Below are positions 23,201 to 32,741 of a stretch of DNA of 64,000 bases, one piece after another. Under the pieces are notes generated by a model, which worked only from the letters and a program-made list of their open reading frames with translations, did not search any database and had not been told where the DNA came from. Positions within the stretch are counted from its first letter, which is position 1. Each line of letters opens with the position of its first letter. Origin of the DNA: Emergomyces orientalis. Taxonomy: Eukaryota > Ascomycota > Eurotiomycetes > Onygenales > Ajellomycetaceae. Position numbers and translations under genes: made by a program. The stretch spans positions 186,001-250,000 of the forward strand of contig MOWL01000028.1 in assembly GCA_002110485.1 (NCBI GenBank), in the 5' to 3' direction.

Positions 23201-23745
23201 AGAGTTAGATTGAGTAGATCTTCTTCATTCTGCAGCCTGCAGCCCATTGTAGAGTTCCAATCTGCGTGCCTGATATTGAAGTCCCCTACAACAAGCCATG
23301 GGGTGATAGCAGGGTTGGAATCTGTAGAGAGATGAAGGAAGTCCCGAAGACCTTGGCCTGAGTCTGTAGAGCTGGTAGAAGCATTATAGATATTGTAGAT
23401 ATTGACTCTTTTATATCTAGAGATTTTAATAGAGACACAGAGTAGGTCTCTGAATATGTCTGTTAGGGTTTGGACGGGTGCTAGGGCTCTGCCACGGTGT
23501 ATATATAGAAGAACTCGGGGGCGTTTGGGCCAGTTTGAGGAGAGAGGGGTGAAGCGAATATATGAAGAATGACTTTTTGAGAGATGAGTAGAGAGATCAT
23601 TGACAATTCATGATTTCTGAATTGCTATAATATCACACTCTTTCTCATCTGTGAGTGAGAGGGCAATATCATGAGCATTTGATTGTTTACCTACATTGAC
23701 TTGGAAAATGGTCAGTGTAGAGTTTCAGTATGATCTGGTACTCAT
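20211..23745 (-). pseudogene. LINE L2 ORF2: endonuclease, RT and RNase H, broken
   Basis: ORF2 starts ATGAGTACC at 23745, overlapping the ORF1 stop. The endonuclease is recognisable by WLVVGDFNIRH and FTSDHETL, the RT by GADGVPARFLKTAWP, LDVKGAFDRVLRNRL and YTDDIVILKSG (about 21750-21790), and RNase H by VYSDRSKN, AEVYDAEVLA, ALDNEE and GNETADRLAK. The canonical DGS of RNase H reads DRS here. A final CACGCKKTPEHFFFC motif follows. TGA stops replace probable Trp codons (QKSW, ATWVAPEL, NWKWIEEAS, VKWHKY, ARIWLD), and one frameshift lies near 22320. The element is inactive. Confidence 0.8.
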
Positions 23746-25342
23746 AGATAGGAGCTCTGGCTTAAGGTATTGCTTGAACTTCTTTGAGTAGAAGAGTCTG
23801 TCTGATTAGCTTGTGAGCTTAGAACAGTATTTGAAACTGACAAAGAGGAACAGCTTTGAATAAGAGAGTCAGTTTCATGAGTCTTCTCTTGCATGAGGAG
23901 TTGGTGTAATAGAGAGAAGGCATTCTTGCCTGTCTCACAAATATTGTGTAGTTGTCTACAGGGGATATGTTCTAGTTGACCTGAGGCTACTTTTGGTCTA
24001 GCAGGGCACTCTATATTAGAGGAAGGGTGAGGACCGCAGCAGTTGCAGCATTGAAGTGAGGATTGGCATTCGCCTAGATGGGCAAGTTTGCTGCAGGTCT
24101 GACAGCGTAAGAGGCGCGCGCAGTTCCTCTCCATGTGGAAGCCATGGCATCTATTACAGAATGGAATCTTAGGGGACTTCTTAATTCTATTAACCATTAC
24201 TGGATGACTAAAGAGGCGTAGTTTGTTTGAAAAGAGGTGAGCTTCAGAGATCTGAACTTCAACCCAGGTGTAGTCTTTCTCAGTATTAGAGTCCAAAGAT
24301 TTTCTTGTCCAGTTACATTGCATGATTGGTGCCTGGTGTGCAGCTCTGTGTATTTCAGAGAGAAGCATGTTGTCTGTGACTGAAATTGAAGAGACATTCT
24401 CTTCATTGAAGCAATGAGTAGACTTTTTGATTGAGCTGACTACAAAAGTGACTCAGAACTCTTGTCATTCAACATGGCAGTCTCCTATGGAGATCTTGAG
24501 TTGACTGGCTCTTTCAAGCACAGCCGCGGCGTTGGCTGGGGAGGAGGTGGCTAGGGTTATGCCTGAGAAGCAGTGCCAGACATCAGTGATTCAGATAGAG
24601 TCTGGTAGTAGAGCATGAACTCTTTCCCATATGGCTTGAGAGTCTGAGTCTTGAGCTGAGTGATTTGCTGCTAGTCTGATCATCACGCGTTTGTCAGCGG
24701 ATCCTTGAAGAATGGGCCTAGAGGCTCATATGACCTGTTTCTTGTCTGATTGTCCAACTGCAGGAACAGTTTGAGGGAGCTTTTCTAGAGATTGTCTCTT
24801 TGACGCAGTGGAAGAGGCATATGTCTTAGAATAAGAGTCTTTTTGAGGGTAGGTATGTCCTTGGATAGCTTTAGCAATACCATTGCCGAGGGCCTGTCTT
24901 AGTGCAGAGCCTTGTATGAGGTGAGCTGTCTCAAAAAGAAGAAGTGTCAGTTCAATTGAATTAATGCAGAGATCTGATTACAGTATTCAAGAATCTGAGC
25001 AAGTGTGATTGAGAATGCATTTTCTGCATGACCAAGAAGCATGCTTAGCTTGTAGACTGTCAGATCTGTAGGATTCTTAGCTATTGAGGTAGCAGTAGCA
25101 GTAGGTCCCTCCCAGGAGGGGAGGCTTGGGGCGGTGTCAGGCCTATCCTGCTGTTGTACAGTGGCAGATGGTTCTTTCTGGGGCGCGTCTCTGGGCGCGT
25201 CGGTTGGGGCCGGGGGGAGCTCTTGGGAGGAGTCTGTGGAAGCTATGGAGATAGAAAGAGGCCTCTTCTTCACCGAGCGAAGAGAGGACGGCGTGATCGC
25301 GATATACCTGTCAGGATGGCTCATCGCAAGAGGTATGATCAT
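23742..25342 (-). pseudogene. LINE L2 ORF1: gag-like protein, broken
   Basis: The N-terminal piece (25342-24947, Ser/Pro/Thr-rich) and the C-terminal piece (24368-23742) flank a stretch with several stops. The C-terminal piece has Cys/His knuckles, CNRCHGFHMERNC, CQTCSKLAHLGEC and CCNCCGPHPSSNIEC. It probably binds element RNA. It ends YL-stop with the TGA sharing ATG of ORF2 (ATGA). The first Met at 25342 extends 5 bp into the inverted LTR fragment, so the native start may be the Met at 25324. Confidence 0.7.
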
Positions 25343-25418
25343 ATTGAACTACCTAACTAGCTAAAATATATATGTGTGTGTGGGGCATGTGACCCGGGTA
25401 GCCCTAGTATCACCTAAC
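25338..25418 (-). repeat. Inverted copia-2 LTR fragment
   Basis: This is the reverse complement of the first about 81 bases of the 3' LTR, with no mismatch found by eye. It ends at the 5' boundary of LINE L2. Bases 25338-25372 pair perfectly with 25424-25458 (35-bp arms). Confidence 0.85.
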
Positions 25419-25478
25419 TGTCATATATATTTTAGCTAGTTAGGTAGTTCAATATGATAGGCTTGATGCACTCTATGA
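25419..25478 (+). repeat. Copia-2 5' LTR, truncated
   Basis: Starts TGTCATATAT and then follows the last about 55 bases of the 3' LTR to CTCTATGA. The LTR start, including the ACTAGGGCTACC block, is missing in direct orientation. Confidence 0.8.
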
Positions 25479-25491
25479 GGTTATGAGGCCC
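25479..25491 (+). other. Copia-2 primer-binding site, initiator tRNA-Met half-molecule type
   Basis: GGTTATGAGGCCC follows the LTR directly. GGTTATGAG is complementary to the CUCAUAACC anticodon stem-loop of fungal initiator tRNA-Met; Drosophila copia is known to prime from such an internal fragment. Copia-1 has the same sequence and copia-3 a close variant. Confidence 0.6.
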
Positions 25492-25543
25492 TCTGTTTAA
25501 TACGCTGCGTTACTGCTATCTATTTCTCTTATACAGCTAGTTC

Positions 25544-28500
25544 TTGCCTCTCATGGTGAACTTACGGTCAGGCAACAGTCCTGATCTTACGAGGGAAAAT
25601 AAGCCGACTAGGCGAGCGGAACGTACGCCGGAGAATATTGAAAACGAGCCCTTTCCAACCCCCATTACAGCCCGTAAATTGCCCGCAAGAGCTCCTTCGG
25701 AGGAGTCAAGTGCTGATTTCGAAGATCCAATGTCGGATATGTCGGATACGGGCTCAGATCGCGATGAACCCACCCAGGAGGCTCAGGTTGAGCATGATGA
25801 CTCCTTGAGCGCTGAGACCCGGGCGAGGTTGGAGATTGCGAGGTTGGAGAATGAAACAGCGCGGATTAAGGCTGGTGCTGGTGCGGGGGAGCTCGCAGGC
25901 GCCAATATGACGGCTTATTTGAAGGCCATTAAGGAGTTTCGACTTACAGTTAAGCTTCTTGAAAAGCCAGTTCTGCTGCTGGGCTCCATGAACTATCCCA
26001 TGTGGAGGGATGAGGTTCTTCTCGCGGCGAAGGATTCAGAAACAGATGATATTTTGTTAAATAAGGAGCTGGCCCCGCCTGAGGGGGTCAGTGAGGACGT
26101 TGCGAAGCTCTGGAGGGAGCGGAATAGCTGGCTGCGTAATTATATGTGGTCAGCGATTTCCGCACAGGCTAGAACTCATTTTACTATACCGAAGGAGAAT
26201 CAATTGTCTGCCTATATGCTGTGGTCCATAGTAGAGGAGAACTTCGCTGAACGCCGCGTAGTTCGCCGGTTTCGTCTTTTCAATGAGTTCCTGGGTATGA
26301 CGGCTGAGTCTTGCGGGTCGGATCGTGCGTTTATTGAGCGTCTCTTAGCCGTACGAACTGAATATAAGCGATTAGATTTTTATATGCCGGATTCCGTCTT
26401 CTTTGATCGATTGCTTGCGGGGATTCACAGTAGATGGGCCAATCTCATACGAAATAGGATGGATGATATTGAAAAGAGTGGTGAAGATACTCTCCTGGAG
26501 GATGATTTTGTGGGTCTATGCCGTGATATTCTGCTTCGATTGCCCTCTGGCGGCAGTTCCTCTTCTTCAAAGAACACAAAGGCGCCCGTAAATAATGCGA
26601 GCAGTATGGATGATGCGGGTGAGAGCCCTGCTCCATCTGCATCAGGCAGGCCAAAATGCTCACATTGCGGGATTGTGGGCCATAATGAGGAGAGCTGTTG
26701 GAAAAAGCACCCAGAGAAGCGTCCGTCAGGTTATTCTAATGGAAAAAGGCGTGGTGGCACCAAGAAGGATAAGAAGAAGGCCAATAATGAGGATTCTTCC
26801 AAGAGCCCCGATGACGGCTCTGCTCCTGTACACAGTACGGTTGAGAAGGTGTTCCATGCTCGTGAAATCGTCCGTGATGATGATATTGCGGATGAGTGGG
26901 TTCTGGACTCGGGGTCTGGCGCTCACGCAACACCACGCAAGGAGCTTGTTAAATGCCATTCAATGAGCTCCAATGTTAAATTGAAAATGGCGGATGGGAC
27001 CATTGTTCCAGCTGCGGCCGTTGGTACGGTTGAACTGGCGGTTGATGGGGCGGATGTGTGCCTGGAAGGTGTGCGATTTGCCCCCGAATTAGAAGCAAAT
27101 ATCGTGAGCTTTGGCAAATTAGTCCGCAAGGGCTATACGTTCAAGCAATTGGCATATGGAGAAGCTCACTCGATTATTATGACCTCTCCCGATCGAATGG
27201 TCAGCTTCACTGCTGTTTTGAATGAGAAAGATATCTATGTCATTGAAAAGCCTCCGCAAATCCGAGATTTGATTCAATTCGCCATGCCTAATGGTGATTT
27301 TCGGCCCGTAAATGCTGTGGATGACTCGCTATTGGCTCTGCCATCAATGAATATAAAACCAGTAGAGCTCACGATGCTGCAATGGCATTTGAAGCTGGGT
27401 CATCTTAACCACATGGATATAGCGAAGATGGCCGCGGATCCGCGCATGGGGATGAGGATTAAAGGCTCCAAGGCTCTGCCTTTTTGTAAAACCTGCGTGC
27501 AGGCTAAGATGGCTCGTCCTGCTTTTGAGCCCATGATTAGAAAAGTGAAGCCTGCTGCACGATTATTTATTGATCTTGCGGGCGGTGGGCGTACCTTATT
27601 CAATGAGGATGGCGTTCCCACGTATGGGGGGGCTGATTATTGGATGAGTATTACGGACGATGCCACGAGATATCGGTGGGCCATTTTAATGGCCACCAAG
27701 GGTGAAGCAACCGCGAAACTACGGGATTTTATAACAATGATTGAGACCACTGCGCAGCGATGCGTGGGCTCCTTGCACTGGGATGGTGGTGGAGAATTCA
27801 AGAGCGATGAATTAAAAGCTTTTTGTAAACAGCGAGGCATTGCCTATGAGACGACTACGCCATATACCCCACAATCAAATGGTCCAGCGGAACGTGCGAA
27901 CCGCATAATAATCGAAAGAACTAGGAGCTTGCTATTCGATAGCGGGCAGCCTAGGGACCTATGGGGTGAGGCCATGCAGGCTGCCGTTATGTTGATCAAT
28001 ATGTCTCCCACCTCTACGAAGCTTTACGGGTGCAAGGAGGGGTCTCCGCTGACCCCCTTTGAAGCATGGATGGGGGTGCAGCCCACGGCGAATTGGCTGC
28101 ATAGATGGGGCTGCAAGGTCTACAAGAAGGATCTGCGAGTTACTAATAAGCTTGCGGATAGAACGGATGGGAAAGAATGGATCTTTGTGGGTTATCAGGG
28201 CCTTCATCAAGTTCGCATATGGGACCCTGATGCACGCAGGTTGGAGATAGCACGAGATGTGGTTTTTGATGAAGCTCTCGTGGAGGACGTGTCATTCATT
28301 AATGCCGCTCTTCCGGCTCCTCATGAGCCAAATAACATACCGGATGAGCTCGATGTTTTGAATCCTGCGGATGGATGGCAGCACTGTCTCCTGCGGCGCC
28401 TGGCAAGGGAGCGGCCGCACATCATGAAGATGCTTGTCAATGGGGATCTGGAGGAGGCCATTGAGCCTACCTATCTTATAAACAGTGATGTTGATCTCCT

Positions 28501-30151
28501 TAATGAGTCTGACGAGCATGCTAATGATAATGGTGATGAACCCGTGCTTAGTACCCTTACGGACCGTCCCACGACCTTAGCGGAGGCTCGACGGAGCCCT
28601 GATTGGCATCATTGGCTCGAAGCAATGAGGAAGGAGGTCGATATGTTCAATCAAAAGAAAACATATGTTATTACTGAGCGGTCCCCGGATATGGATGTTC
28701 TTACGGGTAAATGGGTATATGACCGCAAATTAAATAATAAGGGAGAAACCATCCGCTTTCGCGCACGATGGGTGGTTCGCGGATTCCTTCAGCAGCGAGG
28801 AGTCCATTATACGAAGTCTTACGCTGCCGTTGTCTCTGGTCCTACAACCAGAAGCCTATTCGCGATCTCTACGGCTAGGGGATGGAAATCGAAGGCAATT
28901 GATTACGTGTCTGCATTCCTTAATGGCGTGCTGCCACAGGAAGAAATGATCTATATGCAGCTCCCGACGGGCATAAAACATGGCAGGGGCAATCTAGTTG
29001 GCCTGGTTCGCCAGAGCCTGTATGGGCTGAAGCAAGCTGCGAGGACGTGGTATTTTCTTGCCACTGAGCATCTCACTTCGATTGGTTTCCGCATATCACC
29101 GTATGACGGCGGATTCCTATATCACCCCATCCGTAAGGTGTATTTGACGCTGCACGTTGATGACTGCCGCGTTACGGGGCCCAATGAGCATGATATTGAC
29201 TGGGTTCTCGATGAGATTGCGAAGCGTTTTGACACCAAAAGAATCGACGATGATAAGCCATACTTAGGTATGGAAATTGCGGGCCGTAATGGTGATTTAC
29301 TGGTCACGCAAACACGCTATATTGATGAGATCCTTGATGATTTTGGCATGACTGCAATCAATCCGGCACCAACCCCCATGAATGCTGGCACAAAGCTCCA
29401 GTTCTCGCCGGATGAGGATAAGGGCCTTGATGATGATTTTACGGCTACGCGATATCGTCAAGGGCTTGGGTCTCTTCAATATCTGGTTACAAGCACCAGA
29501 CCGGATATAATGTTCGCGGTAAATTATTTATCGCGATTCAATTCTCGCCCAAATAAGGAGTGCTGGGCTGCTTTGAAGCATGTTCTCCGCTATATGAAGA
29601 AGACTAGGACTACGGGCATTCTGTATAAGAGGAATATAGGGGACGAAGGGCTGGCTCCCATGGCCTACGCGGATTCAGATTGGGCGGGTGCAGACCCCCA
29701 ATATAAATCGACTACGGGCTATATTATAATGATCAATGGAGCTCCCGTATCATGGCGTTCGCAGCGGCAGATCTCTACGGCGAAGTCCACAACTGAAGCT
29801 GAGTATATTGCTGCTAGCGAAGCTGCGTGCGAGCTGATTTGGCTTAAAGATATGCTGCATGATGCGGGACTGCTTGAGAATGCGGATGGCTATGTTCTTT
29901 CCAATAATCTGCATATTGATAATAAAGGTGCCATTGATCTAGCTAACGGCGAGTCTTTAACTAAGCGCTCGAGGCATATTGAAGTCCGCTACCATATATT
30001 ACGCGATCTAGTGGCTAAAAAGGAGCTCCTTATTCGGCACGTCAGCTCAACGGAGAATAAGGCGGATGGTTTTACGAAGGCGCTGCCTAGGCCCGCATTC
30101 AATGCTTTTGTGGCTAATCTTGGCTTGATTGGTTCGGGGGGATCTGCTTAA
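25544..30151 (+). CDS. Copia-2 gag-pol polyprotein, intact
   Basis: A single 1535-residue frame, the longest in the window. Gag occupies about residues 1-350, with a zinc knuckle CSHCGIVGHNEESC near 370; protease has WVLDSGSGAH near 455; the integrase zinc region has H..H and CKTCVQAKM (about 605-655); the integrase core has FIDLAGG, TDDATRY, WDGGGEF and YTPQSNGPAERANR; RT has LYGLKQAARTW and the catalytic LHVDDC (about 1200); RNase H has SDWAGADPQ, STTEAEYIAASEA and LHIDNKGAIDLA. All Trp are TGG and it ends in TAA. It is the reference for judging decay in copia-1. The frame is unbroken, so the copy is recent or has escaped mutation. Confidence 0.95.
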   Translation: MPLMVNLRSGNSPDLTRENKPTRRAERTPENIENEPFPTPITARKLPARAPSEESSADFEDPMSDMSDTGSDRDEPTQEAQVEHDDSLSAETRARLEIARLENETARIKAGAGAGELAGANMTAYLKAIKEFRLTVKLLEKPVLLLGSMNYPMWRDEVLLAAKDSETDDILLNKELAPPEGVSEDVAKLWRERNSWLRNYMWSAISAQARTHFTIPKENQLSAYMLWSIVEENFAERRVVRRFRLFNEFLGMTAESCGSDRAFIERLLAVRTEYKRLDFYMPDSVFFDRLLAGIHSRWANLIRNRMDDIEKSGEDTLLEDDFVGLCRDILLRLPSGGSSSSSKNTKAPVNNASSMDDAGESPAPSASGRPKCSHCGIVGHNEESCWKKHPEKRPSGYSNGKRRGGTKKDKKKANNEDSSKSPDDGSAPVHSTVEKVFHAREIVRDDDIADEWVLDSGSGAHATPRKELVKCHSMSSNVKLKMADGTIVPAAAVGTVELAVDGADVCLEGVRFAPELEANIVSFGKLVRKGYTFKQLAYGEAHSIIMTSPDRMVSFTAVLNEKDIYVIEKPPQIRDLIQFAMPNGDFRPVNAVDDSLLALPSMNIKPVELTMLQWHLKLGHLNHMDIAKMAADPRMGMRIKGSKALPFCKTCVQAKMARPAFEPMIRKVKPAARLFIDLAGGGRTLFNEDGVPTYGGADYWMSITDDATRYRWAILMATKGEATAKLRDFITMIETTAQRCVGSLHWDGGGEFKSDELKAFCKQRGIAYETTTPYTPQSNGPAERANRIIIERTRSLLFDSGQPRDLWGEAMQAAVMLINMSPTSTKLYGCKEGSPLTPFEAWMGVQPTANWLHRWGCKVYKKDLRVTNKLADRTDGKEWIFVGYQGLHQVRIWDPDARRLEIARDVVFDEALVEDVSFINAALPAPHEPNNIPDELDVLNPADGWQHCLLRRLARERPHIMKMLVNGDLEEAIEPTYLINSDVDLLNESDEHANDNGDEPVLSTLTDRPTTLAEARRSPDWHHWLEAMRKEVDMFNQKKTYVITERSPDMDVLTGKWVYDRKLNNKGETIRFRARWVVRGFLQQRGVHYTKSYAAVVSGPTTRSLFAISTARGWKSKAIDYVSAFLNGVLPQEEMIYMQLPTGIKHGRGNLVGLVRQSLYGLKQAARTWYFLATEHLTSIGFRISPYDGGFLYHPIRKVYLTLHVDDCRVTGPNEHDIDWVLDEIAKRFDTKRIDDDKPYLGMEIAGRNGDLLVTQTRYIDEILDDFGMTAINPAPTPMNAGTKLQFSPDEDKGLDDDFTATRYRQGLGSLQYLVTSTRPDIMFAVNYLSRFNSRPNKECWAALKHVLRYMKKTRTTGILYKRNIGDEGLAPMAYADSDWAGADPQYKSTTGYIIMINGAPVSWRSQRQISTAKSTTEAEYIAASEAACELIWLKDMLHDAGLLENADGYVLSNNLHIDNKGAIDLANGESLTKRSRHIEVRYHILRDLVAKKELLIRHVSSTENKADGFTKALPRPAFNAFVANLGLIGSGGSA

Positions 30152-30251
30152 TGGATTTAACTAAAAGTTTTGTACTTAGCTGCTATTTTGATTTTTGATG
30201 CCTATGGCGTGGCCTGTGTGCGTGCTCCTGGGGCGCCCTAGCATGGGGGGG

Positions 30252-30353
30252 TGTTAGGTGATACTAGGGCTACCCGGGTCACATGCCCCACACACACATA
30301 TATATTTTAGCTAGTTAGGTAGTTCAATATGATAGGCTTGATGCACTCTATGA
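30252..30353 (+). repeat. Copia-2 3' LTR
   Basis: Runs from TGTTAGGTGATACTAGGG to CTCTATGA, directly after the purine tract. At 102 bp it is short for a copia LTR. Confidence 0.8.
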
Positions 30354-30707
30354 CTAACAGGTGCTACGGCTACTTCAGTCACGTGCCCCCCAATCCTATT
30401 TAGTCGAAGCTCGCTAGCTAGATAATAACAATCAACAACCTCCTTCAACAATATAGTTGCCAGCGTGTTCACTAGTTAGTTTAGTTAGAGTATAATGCAC
30501 ATTATCTATGACTAACACCCCTCTCATCCCACACAAGATCTGTCATCACGTGACCAAAGGCTAAGCTGAGTAGCCCCTGAGGGCACGCCAACATATAAAA
30601 ATATATTACTTATCTGCCCAAATTGCTTTTAATCAATGTGAAATCTAGATGAATGAACCAGTCTCTGAGTATTATTTGTATTTCAATAATCTTCAATTGC
30701 TGATATC
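30354..30707. repeat. Tandem degenerate copia LTR pieces
   Basis: A second LTR-like unit (about 30351-30515) starts TGACTAACAGGTGC, carries TCACGTGCCCCCC as in the copia-1 LTR, and ends TTATCTATGA like the copia-1 LTR end. A third TGACTAACACCCC start follows at about 30513. Sequence then becomes AT-rich and unrecognised until LINE L3 begins near 30708. Confidence 0.55.
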
Positions 30708-32539
30708 TGAATAAATCACCTTCTCAATGAGTCTTCTGTGCACTGTGTCTCTTCACCTAAGTTTGATTTTCACTGCTGTGCATGCCTCTTCAATTTGTGT
30801 TGCCATTCCAGAGGCCTTCAGTCGTTTTGTAGCGCACGCCACCACTCCATCAAGGTAGATGTCCAGGGGTGATGTGTGTGTCTCTGCTTTCAGTGTGGAT
30901 ATTGGTGTTGCTCTGTATACTTCAGCTACTATTCTCAGGCATTCATTCTGTGTTCTGATTAGGGCCTCTGTGCGCTGTTTATTGCGCATGCGTCCTTCGC
31001 GCTTGATGCGCGGTTGGTGCCATGCCAGTGCGCTGTAAGCCATAGCCGGCTGTATGACCATGTTGTATATTGTTCTAGCTTGATGTAGGGGGACTCCCCA
31101 GGTGGCCTGTGTTGTCTGTGTTAGTGCCTTTATCTGTGACTTCATTTTTCCTGCTATAGCATCCATGTGGCCTTTTCATCAAAGCTTGGAATTCAGTCAT
31201 ACTTCTAGAACTCTCATCATCTTCTGTGACTTGATAACTTGCTGAGGCAGTCTCAGAGAGTGATTCAAATTGAATCAAGTTTGAGCTCTAGTGAAGTGCA
31301 TCAACTCATACTTCTGTGAAGCAAAAATAGCTTCATGTCTTTCTATTCATTCTTCACATTCTGTGTGCACCTGTGTGAGCTGCGCGCAATTTGTTTCAGT
31401 TGATGACCCGTACGCTATTATATTGACATCATCCACAAATTCTATGCAGCTCACTGGTCTGTTTAAGACTGAGCATATCCGGAGCAGTTCCTCATTGTAA
31501 AATAGAAAGAGAATGGGGGAAAAAGGTGATTCTTGTGATATCCCAGCTGAAATATTGAAGGCCTCGGTTTCCTGTTCTTCAAATGTGAGTGTAGATTGTC
31601 TTTCTGACATGAATGAGTGTATCCATTCTGTCAGCTGTCTTGACAGGCCCTTCATGTGAAGGATGTATGTGAGTCAATCTTTAAGTACTCTGTCATAGGC
31701 CCCTGAGATATTCAGTGATAGAACTGTTGTCACTGTATCTGATTCTTCTCATGCTGTTCTAATCTGCGCCAGCAGTAGTGATACTGCCGTTTCAGTTGAT
31801 CTAGCCTGCCTTGCACTCATCTGTTGAGATGGTAGTAGATTGAGTGTTTCTGCTAGCTGTCTGAGTTCCTGTGCTGTGGCTGACTCGATTATCTTACCCA
31901 CTGTGTCCAGTAGAGCAATGGGCCTCCATGCCTCTGCCTTTTGATAGTCTCCTTTCCCTGGTTTCTTTAGTATCACTGTCTGAGCAGTTTTGAATACTTC
32001 TGGGTAATGTTCTCATTCCCAGCATGCCAGTGTGAGTTATGTCATGGCCTTTGCAAAGCTTGGTCCTAGCATCTTCAGAAATCTATTGGGGACCCCATTG
32101 GCACCTGGCACCTTATCACTTGATAGATGTGCTATGAGTGCTGTCATTCTTTCCTCTGTGATGTCTATTGCCTCTGTTGTTTCCTGTGGGTATTCTGCGC
32201 TCTCTATGTCTCTGTTATCACTTGCTAGTGGCTGGGGAAAAAATCTTCGTTTCAGAACCTCAGCTTTATCATCAAATGAATTGGCTAGTGAGGGGTTTTC
32301 CACACTCCCCCTCATCAATGCTGGAATTTTTGGTGGTTGTGCATGCTTGTTGCTGCTTTGACATCCCCATTTGGCCATCTTTCATAGTAGCTTGAGCTTG
32401 AATTCTGTGCTGTGCATTAGCTCTCTGAAGCTGTTAGTCTTGGCCAACTTGACCTCTTTATTTTTCAGAGCTCAGGCTCTGATCATGTCTGCTGCAGAGG
32501 TGTTTCTGTCTCTCTTGGCTTTTTTATATTGATTGACTG
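30708..32539 (-). pseudogene. LINE L3: reverse transcriptase fragment of the Tad1-like family
   Basis: Aligns to L5 46420-48240 at high nucleotide identity. It keeps parts of the RT (KVPGANGVPNRFLKMLGPSF, IEFVDDVNIIAYG) and the region downstream (HQARTIYNMVIQPAMAY). Frames are cut by TGA at Trp positions and by other C to T or G to A changes. Neither the 3' end nor the endonuclease part is present: the right end stops in a TTGATTGACTG sequence at the lone LTR, and the left end fades at 30708. Confidence 0.85.
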
Positions 32540-32741
32540 TATCGGAAATATCCGTTATATTGCCGTCATGATCATATCTTCGATTCTTTTCTATCTAACT
32601 AGCTAGCTATGTCACATATAATAATATATATGGCTTTCTCGCAATGTGCGAGCCAAGGAGCTTATTATGAACATGCGTAGTTGGCCGATTTACGGCCGCA
32701 ATGCTTACGCCACGGACCATTCATCTCGGCGAGTTCCAACA
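32540..32741. repeat. Lone LTR related to copia-3
   Basis: 202 bp from TATCGGAAATATCCG to GAGTTCCAACA, aligned end to end with the copia-3 LTR (shared CCGTTATATTGCC, TAGCTAGCTATG, ATGTGCGAGC). The flanks GACTG and AACAC are not a target-site duplication. Confidence 0.75.

Larger units (their letters stand above)
19639..25337 (-). mobile_element. LINE L2, RNase H-bearing non-LTR retrotransposon
   Basis: Minus-strand ORF1 with zinc knuckles, then ORF2 with endonuclease, RT and RNase H. The 3' tail is an (AAT)n run, seen on the plus strand as (ATT)n at 19640-19672. It differs from the L1/L3-L6 family in having RNase H. Both ends touch copia LTR sequence: the 3' end the copia-1 5' LTR, the 5' end an inverted LTR fragment at 25338. 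Confidence 0.8.
25338..30353 (+). mobile_element. Copia-2, structurally unusual Ty1/copia element with intact gag-pol
   Basis: A complete gag-pol is followed by a GCATGGGGGG polypurine tract and a 102-bp 3' LTR (30252-30353). The 5' LTR is not a copy of the 3' LTR: it is an 81-bp inverted LTR piece joined to a 60-bp direct piece. Between them the element would lack the LTR start, so despite the intact ORF this copy may be unable to make a normal 5' transcript. Confidence 0.85.
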
